A stretch of DNA of 64,000 bases from Chryseobacterium rhizoplanae. GTDB taxonomy: Bacteria > Bacteroidota > Bacteroidia > Flavobacteriales > Weeksellaceae. The position numbers were made by a program, and so were the translations under genes. Numbering within the stretch: the first letter of the stretch is position 1; the number at the start of each line of letters is the position of its first letter. The notes under the pieces were generated by a model. It had not been told where the DNA came from, did no database searches, and was given only the letters and a program-made list of their open reading frames with translations. The stretch lies in NCBI RefSeq assembly GCF_900182655.1, contig NZ_FXTC01000001.1, forward strand, positions 62,001 through 126,000, in the 5' to 3' direction. Positions 8,272-16,843 of this stretch are shown piece after piece.

Positions 8272-9231
8272 TTAAAATCCACAACTTCCTACGCTAGGTG
8301 CAGGAGAAGGAGAACATCCTGAAAGGGATGAGAAGATATTCAGTACACAATTGGTATTTACATAATTGTTATCATACAGTAAGGATCCTGCCGGGCTTCT
8401 GTAATATACATTTCCAGCAGTATTGGCATAAGAAGATACAGAAGCAGATCCACAGCTTGTATTGGTACATGCCGCTCTCCATGCAGAATCAGTTACAGGT
8501 CCGCTGGAGAATAATGATGGATCAATGATTCTTTTCTCAACAATTCCTGAAGCATTTTTAAAGCTTATCAATATTGCTACGTGATATACCCATGATACGC
8601 AGCATGTTCCTGTAGAAGCTCTCAGGTTACCGTACACGAATTGTTTTTCACAATCGTATCCTGCATTCAATAGTATTTGTCTCATTTTATGGGCTCTTGC
8701 ATAGCATCCGTCAACAGGATATCTGAAGGTGATGCATGGAGAAGAAGCTGTAGAAGTTCCGCAGGCCTGATTTTTTATCTGAGCAAACAGACTGTTTAAA
8801 GTGGCAAGATCAGGAATAACACTTACTGCTTTTCTGCTCTCTTCTTTTACTTCTTTAGTAAGGATAGATTTGAAATAACGGATATCTTCAGCGGTAGCTT
8901 TGTCTACTTTTGCGATTTCGCTGGTATTGGCCTTAAGGAAAATCTGAACAGGAGTTTCGTTTTCAACAGCCTGTCTGATCATGGAAATATAACCTGCATT
9001 TTCTTTAGTGTCCCTGATGTAATAGGGCTGGGCAGTAACCATAAATGAGATTTTAAATTTCCCATCTTCTTTATCAATCCCTACCGGGACAGTTTTGCCG
9101 AAATCTTTCATTGCAATTTCGTTTGACTCTTTGGCAACAAGATTGGGATCCTGATTGGCACCTGAATCTGAACAGGAATTAAATGACAGTACCGACACAA
9201 ATACCATCATGGATAACAGAAATTTTTTCAT
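8272..9231 (-). CDS. Protein-glutaminase precursor (EC 3.5.1.44)
   Basis: Secreted enzyme that deamidates glutamine side chains in proteins. The 319-residue precursor starts at the ATG at 9231; the frame extends further up but without a signal-like N-terminus. A signal peptide with a lipobox-like FNSC (Cys20) precedes a propeptide (about 21-134). The mature part is 185 residues (135-319), the length of the Chryseobacterium proteolyticum enzyme, and the triad falls on the known positions: Cys176 (mature 42, VDGCYARAHKM), His217 (83, YHVAIL), Asp237 (103, IIDPS). Many further Cys suggest disulfides. A 9-bp inverted repeat lies in the upstream region. Confidence 0.95.
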   Translation of the reverse strand: MKKFLLSMMVFVSVLSFNSCSDSGANQDPNLVAKESNEIAMKDFGKTVPVGIDKEDGKFKISFMVTAQPYYIRDTKENAGYISMIRQAVENETPVQIFLKANTSEIAKVDKATAEDIRYFKSILTKEVKEESRKAVSVIPDLATLNSLFAQIKNQACGTSTASSPCITFRYPVDGCYARAHKMRQILLNAGYDCEKQFVYGNLRASTGTCCVSWVYHVAILISFKNASGIVEKRIIDPSLFSSGPVTDSAWRAACTNTSCGSASVSSYANTAGNVYYRSPAGSLLYDNNYVNTNCVLNIFSSLSGCSPSPAPSVGSCGF

Positions 9232-9257
9232 AGTTTTTATATTTTGGTAGTTAATTT

Positions 9258-9291
9258 TAAGTGAACATTTTAATTTGTAATAGTTCACTTA
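9258..9291. promoter_or_regulatory. Inverted repeat upstream of protein-glutaminase
   Basis: Arms TAAGTGAAC (9258-9266) and GTTCACTTA (9283-9291) are perfectly complementary over 9 bases with a 16-base spacer, 27 bases before the start codon. It could be an operator or a leader hairpin. No clear TAnnTTTG is visible for this gene. Confidence 0.5.
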
Positions 9292-9295
9292 TTTG

Positions 9296-9583
9296 TGATA
9301 TTAAAAGTAATAAAATTTAAAATATATGCAAGAGTTTTTTTTAATAAAATATATTAATTCTTTCATTTTATTGATTTTATGGTATTGAAAATGGTTAAAA
9401 AGTAATGATTATGATGGTAAATTGATAAAACTAAATTTTTTGATTTTATAGATTCTTACAGAATGGACAAAGTGAATAAAGATATGTACTGAAACACTAG
9501 TGTTTTAAGGATATATTATCCATCCATATTGTCTATTCCGCAGGAATCCAAACAATACAAAAATTACAATGGTATATTAAACT
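9296..9583. other. AT-rich gap without a gene
   Basis: This stretch between protein-glutaminase and the lipB terminator is very AT-rich and has no supported ORF. The only structure I note is a 14-base palindrome AAACACTAGTGTTT at 9492-9505. Confidence 0.5.
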
Positions 9584-9616
9584 AAAAACCCAGTTTCAAT
9601 AGGTGAAACTGGGTTT
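9584..9616 (-). terminator. Terminator after lipB
   Basis: A 13-bp stem with arms AAACCCAGTTTCA (9586-9598) and TGAAACTGGGTTT (9604-9616). On the minus strand a short T-run follows. It ends the trp-lipB direction of transcription. Confidence 0.85.
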
Positions 9617-9637
9617 GTTATATTTTAAGTCAATTGA

Positions 9638-10366
9638 CTATTTGTAAACGAGTTCTGCCTGAAAAACGTCAGCAAAATGTTTTCTGATCTTTGCTTTCAG
9701 TTCTTCCATTTCTTCGGGAGTAAGCTCTCTTTCAAGTTCTCTTTTCAGAGAAGTCACCTGCTTATCTTTGATCCCACATGGAATGATATATTCAAAATAA
9801 CGCATATCCGTATTCACATTCAATGCAAAGCCATGAAGAGTAACCCATCTTGAAGCTTTCACACCCATTGCACACATTTTTCTGGCGTAAGGTTTCCCTA
9901 CATCCAGCCATACTCCTGTTTCTCCCGGAGAACGTTCCCCCTTAATGCCATATTCTGCAATCGTTCTGATGATCACTTCTTCCAGATTTCTCATATATAA
10001 ATGAATGTCTGTAAAAAAGTTCTCAAGATCCAGGATAGGGTAGCCTACAACCTGTCCGTAACCGTGATAAGTAATGTCTCCGCCACGGTTTACCTTTACG
10101 AAAGTAGCATCAATCTCTTTCAGTTTATCAATGCCGGCAAGCATATTTTCTTCGTGTCCGCTTTTTCCTAAAGTATACACATGAGGATGCTCTACAAAAA
10201 GAAGATGGTTGGAAGTAGTAGTATGCTGTTCTGCAGGAAGATCTCTGTTTTTTATCTTGGTATCAATGATGTTTTTCATCAGCTGCTCCTGATAATCCCA
10301 GGCTGGCTGATATTCTTTGACCCCTAAATCTTCAAATTCTACTGATTTATTTTGATTTGTATTCAT
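9638..10366 (-). CDS. lipB: Lipoyl(octanoyl) transferase LipB
   Basis: Transfers octanoyl from acyl-carrier protein to lipoyl domains, the first step of lipoate synthesis. Family motifs are present: RGGDITYHGYGQ at 94-105, Lys163 in ARKMCAMGVK, and the catalytic Cys197 in IIPCGIKDKQVTSL. The 242-residue length is normal. It lies 31 bases after trpA and has its own -7 element in between, so it may be read from both the trp promoter and its own. Confidence 0.95.
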   Translation of the reverse strand: MNTNQNKSVEFEDLGVKEYQPAWDYQEQLMKNIIDTKIKNRDLPAEQHTTTSNHLLFVEHPHVYTLGKSGHEENMLAGIDKLKEIDATFVKVNRGGDITYHGYGQVVGYPILDLENFFTDIHLYMRNLEEVIIRTIAEYGIKGERSPGETGVWLDVGKPYARKMCAMGVKASRWVTLHGFALNVNTDMRYFEYIIPCGIKDKQVTSLKRELERELTPEEMEELKAKIRKHFADVFQAELVYK

Positions 10367-10382
10367 TTCAATTTTTGATATA

Positions 10383-10390
10383 CAAATTTA
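10383..10390 (-). promoter_or_regulatory. -7 element of lipB
   Basis: The minus strand reads TAAATTTG, a perfect TAnnTTTG, 16 bases before the lipB ATG. It gives lipB a start site independent of the trp operon. Confidence 0.6.
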
Positions 10391-10397
10391 GTGAATT

Positions 10398-11132
10398 TTA
10401 CCCTTTTATGGAATGGATAAAATCTATGGCACTTTTCTTCCAGTCTTTATCCTGGAGCAAAATATTCACAAAGGCTGTTCCTATGATGCCGCCATCTGCT
10501 TTTTCCGTTACATTTTCAAAATCCTCTTTCGATTTAATTCCGAATCCGATCATCACAGGATTTTTGAGTGGGAGGGAAGCTACCCTGGAAAGGTAATTTT
10601 CATTTTTTAAAACCGCATTTTCATTTCCCGTTGTAGAGGAAGAGCTTACTGCATACAGAAAACCTGAACTTAGAGAATCAAGATACATCATTCTTTCATC
10701 AGAAGTTTCCGGAGTCACCAGAAAGGTAAAATTAAGATTGTACTGCTTTAAAACAGATTGATAATTTTTCTCAAACTCAATAGGAGGAAGATCCGGAAGA
10801 ATCAACCCTGAAACACCGCTTTCCGAACATGCTGCACAGAATCTCTCAAATCCAAAACTCAAAACCGGATTGATATATCCCATCAGGATAATGGGAATTC
10901 TGATTTCGTCTTTGATGGCTTTTAACTGAGATAATAACTTTTCAATCGTCATTCCGTTTTGTAAAGCCAGTTCATGAGCCTTTTGAATCACCGGGCCGTC
11001 TGCCACAGGATCAGAATAGGGCATTCCGATCTCGATCATATCTGCTCCGGAATCCTGAATCAGTTTTATAATATCAGCGGTATCTTCCAGTTGTGGAATT
11101 CCTGCGGTGAAGTATATATTTAGTTTTTTCAT
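10398..11132 (-). CDS. trpA: Tryptophan synthase alpha chain
   Basis: Cleaves indole-3-glycerol phosphate to indole and glyceraldehyde 3-phosphate and passes indole to TrpB. TIM-barrel motifs are visible: IEIGMPYSDPVADGPVIQ near residues 35-52 (catalytic Glu36 and Asp47-type positions), GLILPDLPP around 130, and GFGIKSKEDF with the phosphate-binding glycines near 200. The 244 residues are slightly short but complete. It is the last trp gene in the operon, 86 bases after trpB. Confidence 0.95.
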   Translation of the reverse strand: MKKLNIYFTAGIPQLEDTADIIKLIQDSGADMIEIGMPYSDPVADGPVIQKAHELALQNGMTIEKLLSQLKAIKDEIRIPIILMGYINPVLSFGFERFCAACSESGVSGLILPDLPPIEFEKNYQSVLKQYNLNFTFLVTPETSDERMMYLDSLSSGFLYAVSSSSTTGNENAVLKNENYLSRVASLPLKNPVMIGFGIKSKEDFENVTEKADGGIIGTAFVNILLQDKDWKKSAIDFIHSIKG

Positions 11133-11218
11133 TTCTTTCTTTTTTTTGTATTGATGTAAAATGTATTTATGATCAGGTTTTATCTGTTAAAGTCATTTTA
11201 CGTGAATACCTTTACCTT

Positions 11219-12397
11219 TTACAAATTCTTCAGATACGTTTCCATATCCTTATCTCCACGGCCGCTCAGACAAATAACAACAACATCATTTTCATTAAAT
11301 TTCTTTTTGTCTAAAACAGCCAGCGCATGGGAACTTTCCAATGCCGGGATAATTCCTTCCAGTCTGGTCAGTTCGAAAGCACATTTCAAAGCTTCATTAT
11401 CATTAATGCTAAAGAATTCAGCACGTTTTTCTTTAAATAAATGGGCATGAAAAGGTCCGATTCCAGGATAATCCAAGCCTGCGGATATAGAATGAGGTTC
11501 TATGACCTGGCCGTCTTCCGTCTGCATCACAAGGCTTTTACTTCCGTGAAGAACACCAAGGGTTCCAAGGAAAGTAGTAGCTGCAGATTTCCCGGAATTT
11601 ACTCCCAGTCCTCCTGCTTCTGCAGCGATGATTTTTACTTCTTTTTCTTCTACAAAATGATAAAAAGTCCCTGCCGCATTACTTCCACCTCCTACACAGG
11701 CAATCACGTAATCTGGATTTTCTCTTCCAATTTTCTCTTTAAGTTGTTCTTTGATTTCTTTTGAAATAATACTTTGAAATCTTGCCACAAGATCCGGAAA
11801 TGGGTGAGGACCTACCACGCTTCCAATCACATAATGAGTTGTCTGAGGATTGTTGATCCAGTCTCTTAATGCTTCATTCACTGCATCCTTAAGTGTTTTT
11901 GATCCTGAAGTGGCTGGCACAACTTCCGCACCCAGCATTTTCATTCTTGCAACATTCGGGGCCTGTCTCTGGATATCAATTTCTCCCATGTAAACAATGC
12001 ATTCCAAACCAAGCAAAGCACACGCTGTAGCGGTGGCAACACCATGCTGTCCGGCTCCGGTTTCAGCAATAATTCTGTTTTTTCCAAGACGTTTTGCCAA
12101 CAGAACCTGTCCCAGAGCATTATTGATCTTATGAGCTCCGGTATGGTTGAGGTCTTCCCGTTTTAAATAAATCTGAGTCTGGTATTTCTGACTTAGGTTT
12201 TTAGCAAAATATAAAGGGGTGGCGCGGCCTACATAATTTTTCAGCAAATCCTGATACTCAGCCTGAAAATCTTCAGATTCTATAATTTCAAGATAGTTTT
12301 TTTGTAATTCTTCTACATTAGGATAGAGCATTTCGGGGATAAAAGCACCTCCAAACTCTCCATAATATCCGTTTTCATCGGGGTTTTTATAATTCAT
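11219..12397 (-). CDS. trpB: Tryptophan synthase beta chain
   Basis: PLP enzyme that joins indole to serine. PLP lysine is Lys90 in HTGAHKINN, the catalytic Glu region is in [13 protein letters not shown], and the phosphate-binding glycine loop is [10 protein letters not shown]. The N-terminal [13 protein letters not shown] and the 392-residue length are those of TrpB1. It begins 4 bases downstream of the acetyltransferase gene stop, so two non-trp genes lie between trpF and trpB in the same transcript. Confidence 0.96.
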   Translation of the reverse strand: MNYKNPDENGYYGEFGGAFIPEMLYPNVEELQKNYLEIIESEDFQAEYQDLLKNYVGRATPLYFAKNLSQKYQTQIYLKREDLNHTGAHKINNALGQVLLAKRLGKNRIIAETGAGQHGVATATACALLGLECIVYMGEIDIQRQAPNVARMKMLGAEVVPATSGSKTLKDAVNEALRDWINNPQTTHYVIGSVVGPHPFPDLVARFQSIISKEIKEQLKEKIGRENPDYVIACVGGGSNAAGTFYHFVEEKEVKIIAAEAGGLGVNSGKSAATTFLGTLGVLHGSKSLVMQTEDGQVIEPHSISAGLDYPGIGPFHAHLFKEKRAEFFSINDNEALKCAFELTRLEGIIPALESSHALAVLDKKKFNENDVVVICLSGRGDKDMETYLKNL

Positions 12398-12401
12398 TTT
12401 T

Positions 12402-12947
12402 TTATTCTTTAGTAATTAAATAAGCATTATTCTGGGCGCTTAGCTGATTAAGCAGTTCTTTGGTTTCCTTTGATGCATTAAAAATCAAAATATCATCGTC
12501 TTCAGAGTTAACCCATTCCGACCCGATACTTTCTTTGATCATTTTAGCTTTGTCATGAAGAATTTCAATTGAACACTTTTCATAAAAAGGACGGAGATCC
12601 GAATGGCAGAAACCAATAGTATCCAAATTTCTCTGAATGACATTTTCTTTGAAATGACGAACTAAAGCCGCTCCATACCCTTTCTTTTTATGAGCAGAAA
12701 CAAGTCCTACAGCTTCCGCAAAGGAATAATCAGTACCGGCTATTTGTAATGTAAAATCAAAATTGACACGCATCAATGCCAGAATATTTTCATAAGTATC
12801 CATTATAAAATGAAATTCAGAATCTTTGAAAAAAGTCCGGAAATAAGCAGACTTCATGCTGTTCCAGGCAGAAATATCCCAAAGCTGTAGGATATGTTCT
12901 ATCTCATTTTCCGTTAAATCTTTCGTTTCCTTTACTTGATATTTCAT
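12402..12947 (-). CDS. GNAT-family N-acetyltransferase inside the trp operon
   Basis: Probable acetyl-CoA-dependent acetyltransferase of 181 residues. The acetyl-CoA pyrophosphate loop is in [13 protein letters not shown] (about 84-96), preceded by the usual beta strand FAEAVGLVS. The substrate is unknown. Its start overlaps the stop of the upstream 170-residue gene by 4 bases, and its stop is 4 bases before trpB, so it is firmly within the trp transcription unit. A function in tryptophan metabolism is possible but not shown. Confidence 0.82.
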   Translation of the reverse strand: MKYQVKETKDLTENEIEHILQLWDISAWNSMKSAYFRTFFKDSEFHFIMDTYENILALMRVNFDFTLQIAGTDYSFAEAVGLVSAHKKKGYGAALVRHFKENVIQRNLDTIGFCHSDLRPFYEKCSIEILHDKAKMIKESIGSEWVNSEDDDILIFNASKETKELLNQLSAQNNAYLITKE

Positions 12948-13456
12948 GAGTTTAAGCTATTAATAAATGTAAGATGATAATCGTATTGTTGTTTGGTAAT
13001 CAGTTTTTTATAATGTAATAATTCTATTTTATGCATTAAATCAATTAACGTTGCTTTATCTATTTTAGATTGATACATGGTAATGGCAATTTCCAGATTG
13101 TCAATCATATAATAAGAATCAGAGTCTTCATACAGCAGAAATATTTTAGCATAAATCAATCCTAAGTCATATTTTATAACTGATCTTACATGGTTTTCCA
13201 GAAACTTATCTGAAATAATAACAAGATAATAGCTGTTCCACAAGCTGATTCTTTCAAAAAAATACTGGATATCGGTTTCCTGAAAATCTTTAATAATATC
13301 AATGAACTCAGACAATAATCCGCCAACTTCCCAATGCTCTATATTACTGTCGTTCTCAGCAACAAAATGGTACAGAGACTGTATTTTTTCATTCCCGAAC
13401 TTGGGGGGAAATAAAGTTTTATAAAATGTCTTTTTTAGCAAATGTATGTTCATCAT
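12944..13456 (-). CDS. Uncharacterised 170-residue protein inside the trp operon
   Basis: I do not recognise this family. The protein is acidic and helix-rich, without a signal peptide, membrane helix or conserved catalytic motif that I can name; aromatic residues are frequent (YFFERISLWNSYYLV). It starts 25 bases after trpF and overlaps the GNAT gene by 4 bases, which supports real translation. The pairing with the acetyltransferase suggests the two act together, by position only. Confidence 0.7.
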   Translation of the reverse strand: MMNIHLLKKTFYKTLFPPKFGNEKIQSLYHFVAENDSNIEHWEVGGLLSEFIDIIKDFQETDIQYFFERISLWNSYYLVIISDKFLENHVRSVIKYDLGLIYAKIFLLYEDSDSYYMIDNLEIAITMYQSKIDKATLIDLMHKIELLHYKKLITKQQYDYHLTFINSLNS

Positions 13457-13481
13457 TGTGTTTTTTTAGTTGTTATATCTT

Positions 13482-14162
13482 TTACTGATATAGGTTTTTA
13501 AATTTGTTGATACGGCCAATATCTTTATATCCTGGTTCTGTTTCAAACTTTGAATTAATATCTAAAGCATATGGTTTTTGTTGTAATACTTCAATATTTC
13601 CAATGTTTTCTTCTGAAATACCTCCACTTAAAAAATAAGGCAAAGGAATAATAAGGTCATTCAATAAAGGCCAGTCAAACTGTTTTCCTGTTCCTCCGAA
13701 TGCTTTTCCATCTGTATCGAAAAGGTAATAGGAGATAGGTTGTCGATTTGAGGTTGTTGATTGCAGGCTAAAAGTCTGCAGTATTTTATTTTTGGTTTCT
13801 GAATCATTTTCTCCTATCCTTATCACTTTAATGATTTTAACTTCAGGATCCAGTTTTTGTCCTAATTCAGCAATAAAACTATTACTTTCGTCGCCGTGAA
13901 GCTGAATAAAATTTAATCCTGCTTTTTGAACAATTTCCAAAATGGTTTCTGCGTCTTCATTCACAAAAACACCTGTTTTCCCGTGATGACCAATAGTAGA
14001 GATCTCTTCCAGGGTCAGATGATTCAAAACATATCTCGGTGATTTTGCATAGAAGATAAAGCCAAGGAAATCTACATTCATAGCGATCAGCTCCTGAATC
14101 TGGTTTAATTGCGTTAAACCACATACTTTGAGTTTTGGAGTGCTGGTAGGTTGCAGGTTCAT
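13482..14162 (-). CDS. trpF: Phosphoribosylanthranilate isomerase
   Basis: Amadori rearrangement step of tryptophan synthesis. The N-terminal KVCGLT carries the catalytic Cys, GFIFYAKSPRYV matches the family, and the second catalytic acid lies in the FDTDGKAFGGTGKQFDW phosphate-loop region. LSGGISEENI supplies the C-terminal phosphate site. At 226 residues it has a slightly longer middle (around SLQSTTSNRQPIS) than usual. It follows trpC by 20 bases. Confidence 0.94.
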   Translation of the reverse strand: MNLQPTSTPKLKVCGLTQLNQIQELIAMNVDFLGFIFYAKSPRYVLNHLTLEEISTIGHHGKTGVFVNEDAETILEIVQKAGLNFIQLHGDESNSFIAELGQKLDPEVKIIKVIRIGENDSETKNKILQTFSLQSTTSNRQPISYYLFDTDGKAFGGTGKQFDWPLLNDLIIPLPYFLSGGISEENIGNIEVLQQKPYALDINSKFETEPGYKDIGRINKFKNLYQ

Positions 14163-14182
14163 GATAGGGTATGTTTTATCTA

Positions 14183-14956
14183 TTAAATTTGTACTGAGAA
14201 ATCTTCAAATGCTTTAGCCGGATTTGTATTTTTCATAAAATATTCTCCCATCAGGAAGCCGTCAAATCCTTTTTCTTTTAAAAACTGAAAATCTTCAAGA
14301 TTGTAAATACCGCTTTCTGCCACAGATAAAACTTCTTTGGGAAGCTGGTTTTTCAACTGAACAGAATGTTGAAGATCTACTTTGAAATCCTTAAGATTTC
14401 TGTTGTTGATGCCCACAAGATCAATTTTTGAATTACAATGTTTCAGCTCATCTTCGGTATGAATTTCCAACAAAACTTCCATGTTCAGTTCATGAGAAAG
14501 ATCTGTAAATTCTTCTACCTGAGCGGGTGAAAGACAGGATGCAATGAGTAAAATAACATCAGCTCCAATACTTTTAGCTTCATAGAACTGGTATTCATCA
14601 ATCATAAAATCTTTTCTCAGAATCGGAATGTTAATATCATTTCTTACACTTACAATATCATTTAAATTTCCTCCAAAAAAATCATGATCAGTCAGGATAG
14701 AAATTCCGCTGGCTCCAAAATTTTCGTATGCTGAAACCACTTCTAACGGTTCCACGCTATTGTTGATGATTCCTTTTGAAGGCGATTGTCTTTTAAATTC
14801 AGCGATAATTCCGCTTTTATTTTTGATGGATTCTTTCAGAGAATGGGTTTTCCTTCCAAAAAAGGCTGTGTGTTTTAACCGGTCAAGAGATATGCGTGAT
14901 TTTGCTCCGGCAACTTCCTCTTTTTTTCGTTCAATAATTTTATCCAGTATAGTCAT
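14183..14956 (-). CDS. trpC: Indole-3-glycerol phosphate synthase
   Basis: TIM-barrel enzyme converting CdRP to indole-3-glycerol phosphate. IIAEFKRQSPSKG near residues 50-62 contains the catalytic Glu and Lys, ILRKDFMIDEYQ the second Lys, and INNRNLKDF plus VAESGI the distal active-site Asn and Glu. The 257-residue length is standard. It is separated from trpD by 183 bases holding no gene, with short AT-rich imperfect repeats, the largest internal gap of the operon. Confidence 0.95.
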   Translation of the reverse strand: MTILDKIIERKKEEVAGAKSRISLDRLKHTAFFGRKTHSLKESIKNKSGIIAEFKRQSPSKGIINNSVEPLEVVSAYENFGASGISILTDHDFFGGNLNDIVSVRNDINIPILRKDFMIDEYQFYEAKSIGADVILLIASCLSPAQVEEFTDLSHELNMEVLLEIHTEDELKHCNSKIDLVGINNRNLKDFKVDLQHSVQLKNQLPKEVLSVAESGIYNLEDFQFLKEKGFDGFLMGEYFMKNTNPAKAFEDFSVQI

Positions 14957-15139
14957 TTGATACAGAATTTAATAAGATGATAAAAATGATAAACCATTAA
15001 GGGATATTAAGGTGATAAGATAAATTAAGTTCCATCAAAGATGGAGAATAAAGGATGTCGCTGAATAAATAGCTTTAGCTATGATCTTAACTATTCTTCA
15101 TCACTTAAAAGTTCTTAACGGTTGAAAAAAATAATAACA

Positions 15140-16126
15140 CTAATTAATTAAAAGATTAAAACTGTTCAGTGCTTTTCCGCTTTGCAGACTTTCTTTAGCC
15201 AGTAGAAGACAATCATCATATGTTCCGAAGCGGTGCGTGTTGTACAGCGCTACTGAAGCATTGGCCAGAATCACAGAATTTTGTTGTTCCGTACCGTTTC
15301 CTTCCAGGATATTCATAAATATTTTTGCCGTTTCCTTAACAGTGCTGCCAGCTTTAATATTTTCCAGCGTTACCGGATTAAACCCTAAATCTTCTGCAGA
15401 ATAAATTTCTTCCCCGTTTTTTGTAATAATTTTGCTGTCGTCGGTAAGACTTATTTCATCGTATCCGTCAAGGCCATGTACCAGAATAAACTCACGTTCC
15501 TCTTTTTGAAGAAGGTACTGGTAAATTCTTGCAATTTCCAGGTTGTACACTCCAATCATTGAATACTTGGGTTTTGCAGGGTTAACTAATGGCCCCAAAA
15601 GGTTAAAAAATGTTCTTAATCCCAAAGATTTTCTCAATAATCCAACAGATTGAAGCGCGGGATGAAAATAAGGAGCATGTAAAAAACAGATATTGGCTCT
15701 TTCAAGGTCTTCATTCAATTGTTCCGAACTGTTTTTAAACTGATAGCCCAGTTCTTCAAGTACATTGGATGAGCCTGTGATAGTGGAGGCTCCGTAATTT
15801 CCATGTTTGGTTACCTTCTGTCCGGCTCCGGCCACCACAAAGCTGGCTAATGTTGAGATATTAATGGTGTCTTTTCCATCACCTCCCGTTCCCACAATGT
15901 CAATGGCGTCACTGGCATCTATGTCTGCTGGAACAGCCATCTGTAGCAAAGCCTCTCTGAAGCCTTCCACTTCCTTCAGAGTAATATTTCTCATCAGGAA
16001 AACACTGATAAATGCGGTAACTTCTGCGGCATTGAACTTATTCTGTGCAATCTCAATCATGGTAGCCTTAGCTTCTGATTTTGAAAGCGTATTATGGTTG
16101 AACAGGTATTGCAGTATTTCTTTCAT
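15140..16126 (-). CDS. trpD: Anthranilate phosphoribosyltransferase
   Basis: Transfers phosphoribosyl from PRPP to anthranilate. The PRPP loop GTGGDGKDT is at 79-87, followed by the KHGNYGAS segment near 107. I place the start at the ATG at 16126 (328 residues, MKEILQYLF), which matches the family N-terminus. An upstream ATG at 16171 would add 15 residues and overlap the trpG stop by 4 bases, so coupled initiation there cannot be excluded. Confidence 0.94.
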   Translation of the reverse strand: MKEILQYLFNHNTLSKSEAKATMIEIAQNKFNAAEVTAFISVFLMRNITLKEVEGFREALLQMAVPADIDASDAIDIVGTGGDGKDTINISTLASFVVAGAGQKVTKHGNYGASTITGSSNVLEELGYQFKNSSEQLNEDLERANICFLHAPYFHPALQSVGLLRKSLGLRTFFNLLGPLVNPAKPKYSMIGVYNLEIARIYQYLLQKEEREFILVHGLDGYDEISLTDDSKIITKNGEEIYSAEDLGFNPVTLENIKAGSTVKETAKIFMNILEGNGTEQQNSVILANASVALYNTHRFGTYDDCLLLAKESLQSGKALNSFNLLIN

Positions 16127-16167
16127 TTGTGGCGTTTTTATTGTTGTTGATGGGATTCCTAGTGTTT

Positions 16168-16767
16168 TCACGATAAAAGAAAGTTTTTAATGATTACTTC
16201 TCCTTCGGGAGTTAAAATACTCTCAGGGTGAAACTGTACTCCGTGTACATCATAGGTTTTGTGCTGCAAAGCCATGATCATTCCGTCTTTGTCTACAGCT
16301 GTGATCTCCAGATCTTCCGGGAAACCTTCAGGATTTACTGCCCAGCTGTGGTATCTGCCTACTTCCAATCCGGAATGTAGATCTTTGAATAATTTAGTAT
16401 TTTCTTTTACCAGTTCCGTAGTGGTTGCTACTCCGTGGAAAATTTCAGTCAGGTTAATAAGATTTCCTCCGAAAGCTTCAGCAATAGCCTGCTGTCCGAG
16501 GCATACACCCAGAATACTTTTCGTAGGGGCATATTCTTTAATAAGGTCTAATAAAATGCCTGCTTCTTCAGGAATTCCAGGACCTGGAGAAAGAATGATC
16601 TTGTCATACTTTCCGATTTCTTCCAGGGTAATCTCATCATTTCTTACCACATCCACTCTTTGATTCAGAATTCTTTCAATAATCTGGACCAGGTTATAAG
16701 TGAAGCTGTCATAGTTATCAAAAACAAGAACTTTAAGGGGCTGCTGAGTGTTTATACTGTTGTTCAT
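16168..16767 (-). CDS. trpG: Anthranilate synthase glutamine amidotransferase component
   Basis: Supplies ammonia from glutamine to TrpE. The class I amidotransferase triad is present: Cys89 in LGVCLGQQAIAEAFGG and His/Glu in VQFHPESILTPEG near 176-178. PGPGIPEEAG near 61-70 is the oxyanion region. At 199 residues it is a stand-alone TrpG. The gap to trpE (76 bases) contains a short heptamer repeat. Confidence 0.95.
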   Translation of the reverse strand: MNNSINTQQPLKVLVFDNYDSFTYNLVQIIERILNQRVDVVRNDEITLEEIGKYDKIILSPGPGIPEEAGILLDLIKEYAPTKSILGVCLGQQAIAEAFGGNLINLTEIFHGVATTTELVKENTKLFKDLHSGLEVGRYHSWAVNPEGFPEDLEITAVDKDGMIMALQHKTYDVHGVQFHPESILTPEGEVIIKNFLLS

Positions 16768-16800
16768 TTCTTTTTTGTTAGGTTGGTTGTTGCTGTTTTT

Positions 16801-16828
16801 TTGCTAGTTGCTAGTTGCTAGTTGTTAG
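16801..16828. repeat. Heptamer repeat TTGCTAG between trpE and trpG
   Basis: Three copies of TTGCTAG plus one TTGTTAG in a row, 28 bases. Part of the wider 7-base-phase pattern of intergenic DNA in this window. Confidence 0.85.
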
Positions 16829-16843
16829 TTGATGAGGCTTATT

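Noticed and set aside
14957..15139. Possible RNA gene between trpC and trpD
   Set aside because: No stable stem, T-tract or conserved motif visible; looks like ordinary AT-rich repeat DNA.
15807..16190. 127-residue plus-strand ORF
   Set aside because: Antisense of trpD.
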